DNA of 12,017 bases from Paludibacter sp. (GTDB lineage Bacteria > Bacteroidota > Bacteroidia > Bacteroidales > Paludibacteraceae), in contig WRGS01000205.1 of NCBI GenBank assembly GCA_009787075.1, positions 1 to 12,017 of the forward strand, in the 5' to 3' direction. The notes under the pieces are model-generated. The model was not told the DNA's origin. It did no database searches and saw only the letters and a list, made by a program, of their open reading frames with translations. Positions within the stretch are counted from its first letter, which is position 1, and every line of letters begins with the position of its first letter. Both the position numbers and the translations under genes were made by a program. This document shows positions 1-6,251 of this stretch, piece after piece.

Positions 1-119
1 TTACTTACCGCTCCGCCTGAGAGCAACCCTGTTCCAACAGTGCTGGCAACTTGCGCTAATTCTGCACACGAAAAAAACGTGAACACAAACACTACAGAAA
101 AAATATACTTTTTCATCAT
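1..119 (-). CDS. Putative small lipoprotein, N-terminal part (cut by left edge)
   Basis: Reading the minus strand from an ATGATG at 119-114 gives at least 39 codons that stay open to the left edge. The start is MMKKYIFSVVFVF, a basic n-region and a hydrophobic stretch, followed by TFFSC and then AELAQVASTVGTGLLSGG. This looks like a type II signal peptide with cysteine 18 as the lipidated residue. The lipobox is loose (F at -3 and -2), but Bacteroidota lipoproteins often are. The segment after the cysteine resembles the start of DUF4197-type lipoproteins (CAELQQ.. then a Gly-rich stretch); that is a memory-based resemblance from a short fragment, so the family is uncertain. It lies 162 nt downstream of lpxD on the same strand. 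No TAnnTTTG box was seen directly upstream, so it may be read through from lpxD. Confidence 0.55.
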   Translation of the reverse strand, partial: MMKKYIFSVVFVFTFFSCAELAQVASTVGTGLLSGGAVS

Positions 120-207
120 TTTATTTATTTTTTATTAATTAAAATTTTCGGCTATTTCTTCGGCAAAAAACGTGCCTGAATTTTACGCCTTACCTAAAAA
201 GAAATGA

Positions 208-279
208 GCGCGAAAGTGTAAAAAGGCGAAAGCACAAAAGGTCGTTTATTTCCCCATTCGTCCTTTCGCGCCTTCGCGC
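208..279. repeat. GC-richer inverted-repeat element after lpxD
   Basis: In an otherwise very AT-rich gap, GCGCGAAAG at 208-216 is a perfect 9-bp inverted complement of CTTTCGCGC at 263-271. The outer GCGCGAA (208-214) can instead pair with TTCGCGC (273-279), with GCGAAAG (226-232) pairing with CTTTCGC (263-269). Between the arms the sequence runs as degenerate units ending in AAAG (CGCGAAAG, TGTAAAAAG, GCGAAAG, CACAAAAG). It lies immediately 3' of the lpxD stop, so on the minus strand it could act as a terminator or 3'-end structure, although no long T run follows directly. It also resembles the dispersed GCGAAAG/GCAAAG-type intergenic repeats found in many Bacteroidota genomes. Confidence 0.5.
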
Positions 280-281
280 AA

Positions 282-1334
282 TTATTGTTTTGCCAATTTT
301 TCTTCTAATTCTTTAATTTGTTTTTCGAGTTTAAAAACGGTGTTTTGCATTTCCGACAGCGACTTATAAACTACTGATGAGCGGCGGAAAATGCCCACAG
401 ATACAGCGGGCGTACCTTGATATGCAGAGTTTGGAGTTTTAATCGAGCCTGCAACGCCCGTTTGCGCGCCTAAAATTGTGCCGTCTGCAACAGTCAAATG
501 TCCTGCAACGCCAACCTGACCTGCAAACATACAATTTTTCCCAATTTTTGTTGAGCCAGCCACACCGCTTTGAGCGGCAATAACCGTATTTTCGCCAATT
601 TCGGCGTTGTGAGCAATTTGAACAAGATTATCAAGTTTTACTCCCCGCCTGATAATTGTGCTGCCCATAGTTGCGCGGTCAATAGTAGTATTTGCGCCGA
701 TTTCAACATCGTCTTCGATTATAACATTTCCAAGTTGCGGAATTTTTTTGTACGAGCCGTCTTCGGTAGGCGCAAACCCGAATCCGTCCGCGCCAATAAT
801 AACGCCAGAATGCAAAGTACAGTCATTACCAATCACACAATCCTTGTAAATAGAAACGCCCGAAAAAATCGTGGCATTATTACCGATTTTTGTGTTTTCG
901 CCGATAGTTCCGCGCGCAAAAATTTTAGCGTTGTCGCCAATTTCCACGCCTTCGTTAATCACCACAAACGGCTCAATATAAGCATTTTTACCGATTTTTG
1001 CAGTCGGCGCAATAAACGCAAGTTGCGAAATTCCTGTGCGCTGCTTATTGGTGTTTTGCTCGTAAAAAGTGAGCAGTTGCGCCACCGCCTCGTAAGCATT
1101 GCTAACGCGAATTAAAGTTGCAGAAATCGGTCTCTCTGCCACAAAATCGTTATTGACAAGTATGATACTTGCCTCAGTATCATATATATATTGGTTATAT
1201 TTGGGGTTGGCAAGGAAACAGAGCGTTCCTGCTTTTCCTTCTTCTATTTTGGTAAAATCATTTACAATAGTATCGGGATTTCCCTCAATTGTGCCATGTA
1301 AAAAATCAGCAATTTGTCTGGCTGTAAATTCCAT
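282..1334 (-). CDS. lpxD: UDP-3-O-acylglucosamine N-acyltransferase LpxD
   Basis: LpxD transfers a hydroxyacyl chain from acyl-ACP to the 2-amino group of UDP-3-O-acyl-glucosamine, the third step of lipid A synthesis, in the cytoplasm. The 350-aa length is normal for the family. Residues 1-100 form the uridine-binding N-domain (FLANPKYNQYIYDTEASIILV at about 40-60 is typical). Residues about 105-300 are hexapeptide repeats of a left-handed beta helix, including GADGFGFAP at 181-189. The catalytic histidine is H242 in LVQIAHN, matching H239 of E. coli. The C-terminus (about 322-350, ending KELEEKLAKQ) is a charged helix, probably coiled coil, as expected for the ACP-recognising tail. The start ATG at 1334-1332 gives the standard MEFTARQIADFL opening. 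lpxC/fabZ or lpxA are not adjacent in this window; the neighbours are a lipoprotein gene downstream and the divergent cyd operon upstream. Confidence 0.96.
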   Translation of the reverse strand: MEFTARQIADFLHGTIEGNPDTIVNDFTKIEEGKAGTLCFLANPKYNQYIYDTEASIILVNNDFVAERPISATLIRVSNAYEAVAQLLTFYEQNTNKQRTGISQLAFIAPTAKIGKNAYIEPFVVINEGVEIGDNAKIFARGTIGENTKIGNNATIFSGVSIYKDCVIGNDCTLHSGVIIGADGFGFAPTEDGSYKKIPQLGNVIIEDDVEIGANTTIDRATMGSTIIRRGVKLDNLVQIAHNAEIGENTVIAAQSGVAGSTKIGKNCMFAGQVGVAGHLTVADGTILGAQTGVAGSIKTPNSAYQGTPAVSVGIFRRSSVVYKSLSEMQNTVFKLEKQIKELEEKLAKQ

Positions 1335-1357
1335 CTTTTGTGTAAAAAATAATTTTG

Positions 1358-1365
1358 CAAAAGTA
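1358..1365 (-). promoter_or_regulatory. Probable -7 box for lpxD
   Basis: On the minus strand this reads TACTTTTG followed by CA, matching the Bacteroidota -7 consensus TAnnTTTGC. It lies 23 nt before the lpxD ATG, which would give a short leader. No well-spaced TTTG (-33) is present: the nearest suitable copy (complement of 1396-1399) is 30 nt away. So the call rests on the -7 box alone. Confidence 0.45.
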
Positions 1366-1447
1366 CTAACAAATTTTTAAAAAAATGATAATTTTCAAAA
1401 AAAATGTAATTAAAGTAGTTTCAAGTAGTGAATGCAACTTTATTTTA

Positions 1448-1455
1448 CAAAGATA
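1448..1455 (-). promoter_or_regulatory. Second -7-like box upstream of lpxD
   Basis: The minus strand reads TATCTTTG here, an exact TAnnTTTG match, about 113 nt before the lpxD start. No TTTG was found 19-21 nt upstream. It could be a distal lpxD promoter or chance in AT-rich DNA. The rest of the 1335-1547 stretch is AT-rich with no other recognisable element. Confidence 0.3.
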
Positions 1456-1547
1456 GAAAAAATATTTCTTTTAGGTGAATAAAAATTTAATTTTGCTCTT
1501 GGTCTATTGTTAATTGAAGTTATAACTTTTTTTAATAAAAAAAATTA

Positions 1548-1578
1548 TTTGCAATTAAAAAAATAATTCATATCTTTG
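1548..1578 (+). promoter_or_regulatory. Promoter of the DUF4492-cydA-cydB operon
   Basis: TTTG at 1548-1551 (-33 element) is followed after 19 nt by TATCTTTG at 1571-1578, then CA. Both elements and the spacing fit the primary sigma factor (sigma-ABfr) consensus of Bacteroidota. Transcription would start near 1584-1586, leaving a leader of about 85 nt before the first gene. Confidence 0.75.
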
Positions 1579-1585
1579 CAACCGT

Positions 1586-1643
1586 AATTAATAAACTTTT
1601 TTACTGAATTAATAAAAAAATTTATTAATTATGCAATAATTAA
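1586..1643 (+). promoter_or_regulatory. Repeated and palindromic AT-rich leader of the cyd operon
   Basis: AATTAATAAA occurs at 1586-1595 and again at 1607-1616. Its exact inverted complement TTTATTAATT lies at 1621-1630, so either copy could pair with it; the second makes a 10-bp stem with a 4-nt AAAA loop. Overlapping this, TTAATTAT (1625-1632) and ATAATTAA (1636-1643) form a perfect 8-bp palindrome around GCA. The block starts at the expected transcription start, so it could be an operator for a redox or oxygen regulator or a leader RNA structure. No known Rex or FNR consensus is visible, and in DNA this AT-rich part of the symmetry may be chance. Confidence 0.4.
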
Positions 1644-1670
1644 CCTTTTATTTTACAAGTATTTAAGCAA

Positions 1671-1892
1671 ATGGGAACACAAAATATTTTTAATAAAATA
1701 ATTGCTTTTTACAAAGACGGATTCCGAAGCATGACTGTCGGACGGACGCTTTGGGTTATCGTGCTGATAAAACTTTTTATTATGTTTGCGATTCTCAAAG
1801 TGTTTTTTTTTCCAAATTTTTTAAATTCAAAAGGAAAAACCGAGCAGGAAAAAGCCGCTTATGTGCGCGAACGAATGATTGAAAAAGACTGA
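1671..1892 (+). CDS. DUF4492 small membrane protein, cytochrome bd-associated
   Basis: A 73-aa protein with an amphipathic N-terminal part containing FYKDGFRSMTVGRTLW (about 13-28), one hydrophobic span at about 28-48 (VIVLIKLFIMFAILKVFFFP), and a charged tail (EQEKAAYVRERMIEKD). This pattern is that of the DUF4492 family, which in Bacteroidota sits in front of cydA. It is the first gene after the cyd promoter and lies 45 nt before cydA, so co-transcription is very likely. Inference: it is an integral inner-membrane partner of the oxidase, comparable in size and position to the one-helix subunits CydX, CydS or CydH of other bd oxidases, though it shows no obvious sequence similarity to CydX. 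Its function is not established as far as I know. Confidence 0.85.
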   Translation: MGTQNIFNKIIAFYKDGFRSMTVGRTLWVIVLIKLFIMFAILKVFFFPNFLNSKGKTEQEKAAYVRERMIEKD

Positions 1893-1937
1893 AAAGTTCA
1901 AAAAATAAAAAAATTTAATCTTTAAATATTTTAATTT

Positions 1938-3479
1938 ATGGAATTATTAAATGCTTCATTAGTTGAATGGTCGCGGGCGCAATTTGCGATGACTGCGGCA
2001 TATCATTGGCTGTTTGTGCCGCTGACGCTCGGCTTGGGCTTGATTGTTTGCATTATGGAATCAATCTATGTCAAATCGGGCGATGAAAAGTGGAAACATG
2101 CAACCAAGTTTTGGATGACTGTTTTCGGCATCAACTTTGCCATTGGCGTGGCTACAGGCTTGATACTCGAATTCGAGTTTGGAACTAACTGGTCGAATTA
2201 CAGTTGGTTGGTAGGCGATATTTTCGGTGCGCCGCTTGCCATCGAAGGTATTCTGGCTTTCTTTTTGGAGGCAACTTTCCTTTCGCTAATGTTTTTCGGC
2301 TGGAAAAAACTGAGTAAGGGCGGACACCTTGCTGCAACATGGCTCTGCGTTATCGGCGCTACGATTTCGGCGTTTTGGATTCTCACGGCAAATGCGTGGA
2401 TGCAATATCCTGCAGGCTCGCATCTTGTTGCCGCTTCCCAACGAATGGAAATGACAAATTTCTGGGACGTTCTTTCGCCTGTGGCGTTCAACAAATTTTT
2501 CCACGCGGTAGTGTCGTCGTGGGTGCTGGGCGCAACATTTGTTTTGGGCGTAAGTTGTTGGTTTTTACTAAAAAAACGCAATGTGGCATTTGCGCTGAAA
2601 AGCGTTAAAATCGCTTCAATTGTAGGTTTGGTGGCAATAGTTCTTACTATTTTAACAGGACATTCTTCGGCGCGTGAAGTTGCTGCAAAACAACCGATGA
2701 AACTCGCGGCAATGGAAGGACTGTACGACGGAACGACCAACGCCAAACTCGTGGCTTTCGGAATTATTAATCCATCAAAAACTTACGACAACAAAGAAAA
2801 TCCTTTTATTTTCAAAATTGACGTACCAATTCCGGGATTTTTATCGTGGATTGCTACTTACGATAGTAAATCGTTTATCCCTGGCGTGAATGACATCCTC
2901 AACGGCGGCTACACGCAGTTTGACGGTACGCAGGCGTTATCTTTTGCCGAAAAACAGGCACGCGGAATTGCTGCAAACAGCGCTTTAAAGCAATTCAGCA
3001 TTTTTTATAATCAAAAAGACACTGTTAGTGCAAATGCTGTATGGGCAGAGCAAGCAGAAAATACAAAGTATTTTGGATATTCACACATTGACAAAGCGGC
3101 AGATATGATTCCAAACGTACCGCTTGTGTTTTATTCTTTTCATATAATGGTACTTTTGGGCGGACTTTTCCTTTTGCTGTTCATTGTGGCTCTTATTATG
3201 AAAGGAAAAATAGAAAAAGCAAAATGGCTGCAAATTATTGCGCTTATATGTATTCCGCTGGCTTATCTGTGTAGCCAAATGGGCTGGGTTGTTACAGAAG
3301 TTGGGCGTTATCCGTGGGCGATTAACGAGGTGCTGCCGCTTAATGCTGCCGTTTCCAAACTTGCAACGGGTTCAGTTCAACTAACATTCTTCCTGTTCCT
3401 TGTTTTGTTTACCGCGCTTCTGATTGCCGAAGTTACGATTATGGTTAAGCAAATAAGAAAAGGACCACAGGAAAACTGA
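1938..3479 (+). CDS. cydA: Cytochrome bd ubiquinol/menaquinol oxidase subunit I
   Basis: CydA carries the three hemes and the quinol site of cytochrome bd oxidase, which reduces O2 to water in the inner membrane. At 513 aa it is close to E. coli CydA. Visible landmarks: H23 in AYHWLFVPLT (high-spin heme ligand), E103 and E111 in PLAIEGILAFFLEATF (heme d region), H189 in FFHAVVSSWVLGA and M404 in FYSFHIMVLLGG (axial ligands of low-spin heme b558), and K255/E260 in KQPMKLAAME (quinol-binding start of the Q-loop). E454 and R457 lie in GWVVTEVGRYPW (heme b595 and proton path). All key residues are present, so the enzyme should be active. The segment between K255 and M404 is about as long as in E. 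coli, which suggests a long Q-loop type. The start at 1938 gives the usual N-terminus just before the first helix. Confidence 0.97.
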   Translation: MELLNASLVEWSRAQFAMTAAYHWLFVPLTLGLGLIVCIMESIYVKSGDEKWKHATKFWMTVFGINFAIGVATGLILEFEFGTNWSNYSWLVGDIFGAPLAIEGILAFFLEATFLSLMFFGWKKLSKGGHLAATWLCVIGATISAFWILTANAWMQYPAGSHLVAASQRMEMTNFWDVLSPVAFNKFFHAVVSSWVLGATFVLGVSCWFLLKKRNVAFALKSVKIASIVGLVAIVLTILTGHSSAREVAAKQPMKLAAMEGLYDGTTNAKLVAFGIINPSKTYDNKENPFIFKIDVPIPGFLSWIATYDSKSFIPGVNDILNGGYTQFDGTQALSFAEKQARGIAANSALKQFSIFYNQKDTVSANAVWAEQAENTKYFGYSHIDKAADMIPNVPLVFYSFHIMVLLGGLFLLLFIVALIMKGKIEKAKWLQIIALICIPLAYLCSQMGWVVTEVGRYPWAINEVLPLNAAVSKLATGSVQLTFFLFLVLFTALLIAEVTIMVKQIRKGPQEN

Positions 3480-3587
3480 TAGCAGAGACTATTTTATAAT
3501 TATTGCCGCCATACTTGCAATATCGGCAGCGGTAAGTGTAAAATTTTAATAAAGCAATAATTTTAAATTTTAATTTAATAAAAAAAT
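3480..3587 (+). other. cydA-cydB gap with a hairpin and a coding-like stretch
   Basis: The gap is 108 nt, long for a cydAB pair. GCCGCC (3505-3510) can pair with GGCAGC (3525-3530) with one mismatch, continuing inward as ATA/TAT around a CTTGCAA loop, with two G-U pairs outside. There is no T run, so it is not a typical terminator. In the frame starting at 3478 the same bases read DSRDYF then IIIAAILAISAAVSVKF and a TAA at 3547-3549, a membrane-helix-like peptide. However, no ATG, GTG or TTG opens this frame after its upstream stop. It could be a processing/stability hairpin, a decayed small gene, or chance. The last 35 nt before cydB are AT-rich and featureless. Confidence 0.3.
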
Positions 3588-4742
3588 ATGATGACTCTCT
3601 CATTTTTACAGAATTACTGGTGGTTTATTGTGTCGCTTTTGGGCGGTATTTTAGTGTTCCTGCTTTTTGTGCAGGGCGGGCAGTCGTTGATATTTCAACT
3701 TGCCAAAAACACCGACGAGCGCAAATTGCTTGTAAATGTACTTGGGCGCAAGTGGGGTTTTACCTACACAACTCTTGCCACTTTCGGAGGCGGATTTTTC
3801 GCCTCGTTCCCGCTGTTTTACTCAACGAGTTTTAGCGGCGCAATATATGTGTGGATGCTGCTGTTGCTTTGCTTTGTGCTGCAAGCCGTTTCATACGAAT
3901 ATATGGACAAGCCGGGCAATATATTCGGCGCAAAAACATATCAGATTTTCCTGTTTATCAACGGTTTGCTGGCAACAGTATTGATTGGTACTGCTGTGGC
4001 GACTTTTTATACAGGGTCAGATTTTACGGTTAATAAAATAAATCTTACCGATTTGGGCGCGCCCACAGTTAGCGTTTGGAATTCGGCTTGGCACGGCATT
4101 GAGGCTGCGTTCAATGTGCATAATCTTTGCTTGGGCGTAACGATATTTTTCCTTGCAAGAACATTGGCATTGCTGTATTTTATCAACCGTATAAGCGCAA
4201 AACACGAAACAATCCTTGCACGCGTCCGCAAACAACTTTGGATTAACGCCATAATTTTTGTGGTATTTTTCCTCGCATTTGTAATTTGGACTTTCTTGAG
4301 CAAGGGTTTTGCTGTAAATCCTGATACGCAGGAAGTATTTATGCAGCCGTTTAAGTATTTTCTTAATCTTTGGCAAATGCCTGTTGTGCTGATTTTCTTC
4401 CTTTTGGGAGTTGTGGCAGTGCTTTATGGAATAGGAATCACACTTTTCTGCAAAGGCAACCGCAGAGGAATCTGGTTTGCGGGCGTGGGAACTGTTGTAA
4501 CCGTTGCATGTCTATTGCTTATTGCAGGTTGGAACAATACGGCTTTCTATCCTGCAACCCCCGATTTACAAAGTTCGCTCACGTTGAAAAACGCTTCGTC
4601 GAGCCTTACAACTCTTAAAACAATGTTCTTTGTTTCGTTCCTTGTTCCGTTTGTGCTTGCTTACATATTTTGGGCATGGCGCGTGCTTGAAAAGAAACAA
4701 ACTGACATTGCAGAAGTAAAATCAGAGGAAGACGATTATTGA
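3588..4742 (+). CDS. cydB: Cytochrome bd ubiquinol/menaquinol oxidase subunit II
   Basis: CydB is the heme-free structural subunit that pairs with CydA in the inner membrane. The 384-aa protein has about nine hydrophobic spans. It shows the family signatures NYWWFIVSLLGG (9-20), FPLFYSTSFSGAIY (74-87) and the C-terminal YPATPDLQSSLTLKNASSS (321-339), which corresponds to the YP...SLT...A.SS region of E. coli CydB. Two segments that carry acidic residues in E. coli CydB (TDGFDMG and WDGNQVW) read VQGGQSL (28-34) and KWGFTYT (55-61) here. So it belongs to a divergent CydB branch, not the E. coli type. Start: ATGATG at 3588; either Met is possible. The tail is charged (EVKSEEDDY). It ends the operon; a strong hairpin terminator follows 28 nt later. 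Confidence 0.96.
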   Translation: MMTLSFLQNYWWFIVSLLGGILVFLLFVQGGQSLIFQLAKNTDERKLLVNVLGRKWGFTYTTLATFGGGFFASFPLFYSTSFSGAIYVWMLLLLCFVLQAVSYEYMDKPGNIFGAKTYQIFLFINGLLATVLIGTAVATFYTGSDFTVNKINLTDLGAPTVSVWNSAWHGIEAAFNVHNLCLGVTIFFLARTLALLYFINRISAKHETILARVRKQLWINAIIFVVFFLAFVIWTFLSKGFAVNPDTQEVFMQPFKYFLNLWQMPVVLIFFLLGVVAVLYGIGITLFCKGNRRGIWFAGVGTVVTVACLLLIAGWNNTAFYPATPDLQSSLTLKNASSSLTTLKTMFFVSFLVPFVLAYIFWAWRVLEKKQTDIAEVKSEEDDY

Positions 4743-4770
4743 TTTTTTTTGATTTTTTATAAATAAATAA

Positions 4771-4828
4771 ATGCGGATTTTTTATTATTTATTATCAATA
4801 ATAAAAAATCTGCATTTTATTTTTTAGG
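4771..4828. terminator. Bidirectional terminator between cydB and the helicase gene
   Basis: Arms at 4771-4789 and 4797-4815 are inverted complements over 19 positions, with a single G/T pair (4775 with 4811), around a 7-nt loop. On the plus strand a T-rich run (TTTTATTTTTT) follows at 4816-4826; on the minus strand the T-rich complement of 4751-4770 follows. It sits between converging genes and can stop transcription from both sides. The helicase stop codon is at 4819-4817, just at the end of the right arm. Confidence 0.8.
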
Positions 4829-6214
4829 ATAATTTACAAAAAACACCTTTTCCGTTGCCCGCGTGATAGCGGTATAAAGCCAGCGGTAAAATTCGATGTT
4901 AATGCGTTCGCAAGGCAGTTGCCCAATGTCGATATAAACGTGCTTCCATTGCCCGCCCTGCGCTTTGTGGCAAGTTACCGCATAAGCAAACTTTACTTGC
5001 AATGCATTGAAAAATTCATTTTCCATAATTTTCTTTACTCTTTTACGGCGATTGCCAATTTCAGCATAATCTTCTTCGACAAGATGGAACAGTTTGTTGG
5101 TCAGTTCGTTAGCGTGCGTCGGCGATTCGCTTTGCAAAATATCCAACCAAACTCGCGCGTCAATTTCCCAATCATAGTCAAGCGAATGCAATTCAAGGTC
5201 GGCAAAGCGAAAACCATACATTTCGCGATGTTTGCCAATTCGTTGTACCTCAACAATATCGCCGTTTGCCAAAAAATCAATATTTTCGTGAGAATTATTC
5301 CAAAAATAATTATTTTTTGTAATCATCAGTAAATCTGCCTTGTTCAATTCTTCTTCGAGATACAAAACCCGCGCCCGAATGCCGTTGTTGTAAATATTTG
5401 CCCGCTTATTTGAGCGCGTTACAATCATAGTTTCCTCGCGTCCTGCTTTGCTGTAAGAATTTTGAATGCTTTCGATAAGATTTTCACCGCTGAGCATTTC
5501 CACATCAGGAAATTTTTCACAAATAATTTGCGGCATCATATCAGTATTTTTTTCAGAAATCATTTGCCTGATATTTGTCGCATTGTACAAAATTCCGCTT
5601 TCCAAAGCCTGACGAACAACATGCCTAAGCGTAAATTCAGTAAGTTCAAGTCCGTAACTTTCCAGAGTTCCGATATCAAGCGCAGGACTTTCTTCCTGCC
5701 CAACAGGCGGAAGTTGCGCCGTATCGCCCAAAAGCAGCAACGAACAGCCCTCGCCTGAAAACACAAATTCAATCAAATCGTCGAGCAATCGCCCAGAACC
5801 AAAAGTTGTTTCAGTGCTTGTGTTGGCAATCATAGATGCCTCATCTACAATGAATAAAGCGTTTTTCAACATATTGTGCGCAAGCGCAAAACGAAAATCT
5901 GTAAGCGACTTTTGGCGGTAAATTTTTTTATGAATTGTACTTGCAGGAAAACCAGAATACCCCGAAAAAACCTTCGCCGCGCGTCCTGTGGGAGCAAGCA
6001 ACACTGTTTTTTGTTGCAAAACATTTAATGCGCGCACCAGCGCACTGACAACCGAAGTCTTGCCTGTCCCTGCGTAACCTTTTAGCAAAAAAGCATTAAA
6101 GTTTTTGCGTGTCGTAACAAATTTACCCAATTCGTTGATTAGCTCAACTTGCTCGCTTACAGGAACAAACGGCAACTGTTCGGAAATTTTTTGCGCTATA
6201 AAATTTTGTAACAT
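4817..6214 (-). CDS. SF1B DNA helicase, RecD2/Dda-like (UvrD_C_2 type)
   Basis: A 465-aa ATP-driven DNA helicase of superfamily 1, expected to unwind DNA 5' to 3' in the cytoplasm during repair or replication. Motifs in order: Walker A GYAGTGKTS (46-54), motif Ia LLAPTGRAA (72-80), Walker B FIVDEASM (121-128), motif III GDTAQLPPVG (163-172), the late UvrD_C_2 part with AVTCHKAQGGQW (412-423, motif V) and WLYTAITRA (445-453, motif VI). All catalytic residues are present, and no nuclease domain is seen. It is much shorter than RecD2 (over 700 aa) and closer in size to phage T4 Dda; stand-alone proteins of this length are common in Bacteroidota. It follows hipA on the same strand after 37 nt with no visible promoter or terminator, so co-transcription with hipBA is possible. 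The annotation label RecD-like or Dda-like is a family-level call. Confidence 0.88.
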   Translation of the reverse strand: MLQNFIAQKISEQLPFVPVSEQVELINELGKFVTTRKNFNAFLLKGYAGTGKTSVVSALVRALNVLQQKTVLLAPTGRAAKVFSGYSGFPASTIHKKIYRQKSLTDFRFALAHNMLKNALFIVDEASMIANTSTETTFGSGRLLDDLIEFVFSGEGCSLLLLGDTAQLPPVGQEESPALDIGTLESYGLELTEFTLRHVVRQALESGILYNATNIRQMISEKNTDMMPQIICEKFPDVEMLSGENLIESIQNSYSKAGREETMIVTRSNKRANIYNNGIRARVLYLEEELNKADLLMITKNNYFWNNSHENIDFLANGDIVEVQRIGKHREMYGFRFADLELHSLDYDWEIDARVWLDILQSESPTHANELTNKLFHLVEEDYAEIGNRRKRVKKIMENEFFNALQVKFAYAVTCHKAQGGQWKHVYIDIGQLPCERINIEFYRWLYTAITRATEKVFFVNYPKK

Positions 6215-6251
6215 TTGATTTTAATGTGTTTTTTGTTTTTTTATAATATAA

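Noticed and set aside
570..1115. Plus-strand open frame of 181 codons inside lpxD
   Set aside because: It lies antisense to lpxD, which has a complete, recognisable protein; the peptide is rich in Asn, Arg and Ser with no family resemblance.
2198..2746. Minus-strand open frame of 182 codons inside cydA
   Set aside because: Antisense to a clearly functional cydA with all ligand residues; no promoter and no recognisable domain.
3471..3549. Programmed +1 frameshift extending CydA through its stop into the hydrophobic peptide
   Set aside because: No slippery site or stimulating element of a known type is seen, and CydA already has its normal C-terminal length.
4784..4800. ATTTATTATCAATA in the terminator loop also occurs in the hipB-hipA gap copy at 7601-7614
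   Set aside because: The shared word is short and AT-rich, lacks the GTAAC part, and at 4771-4815 is explained by the terminator hairpin; treated as chance.
4919..5332. Plus-strand open frame inside the helicase gene
   Set aside because: Antisense to helicase motifs V and VI region; composition is a reversed shadow of the helicase codons.
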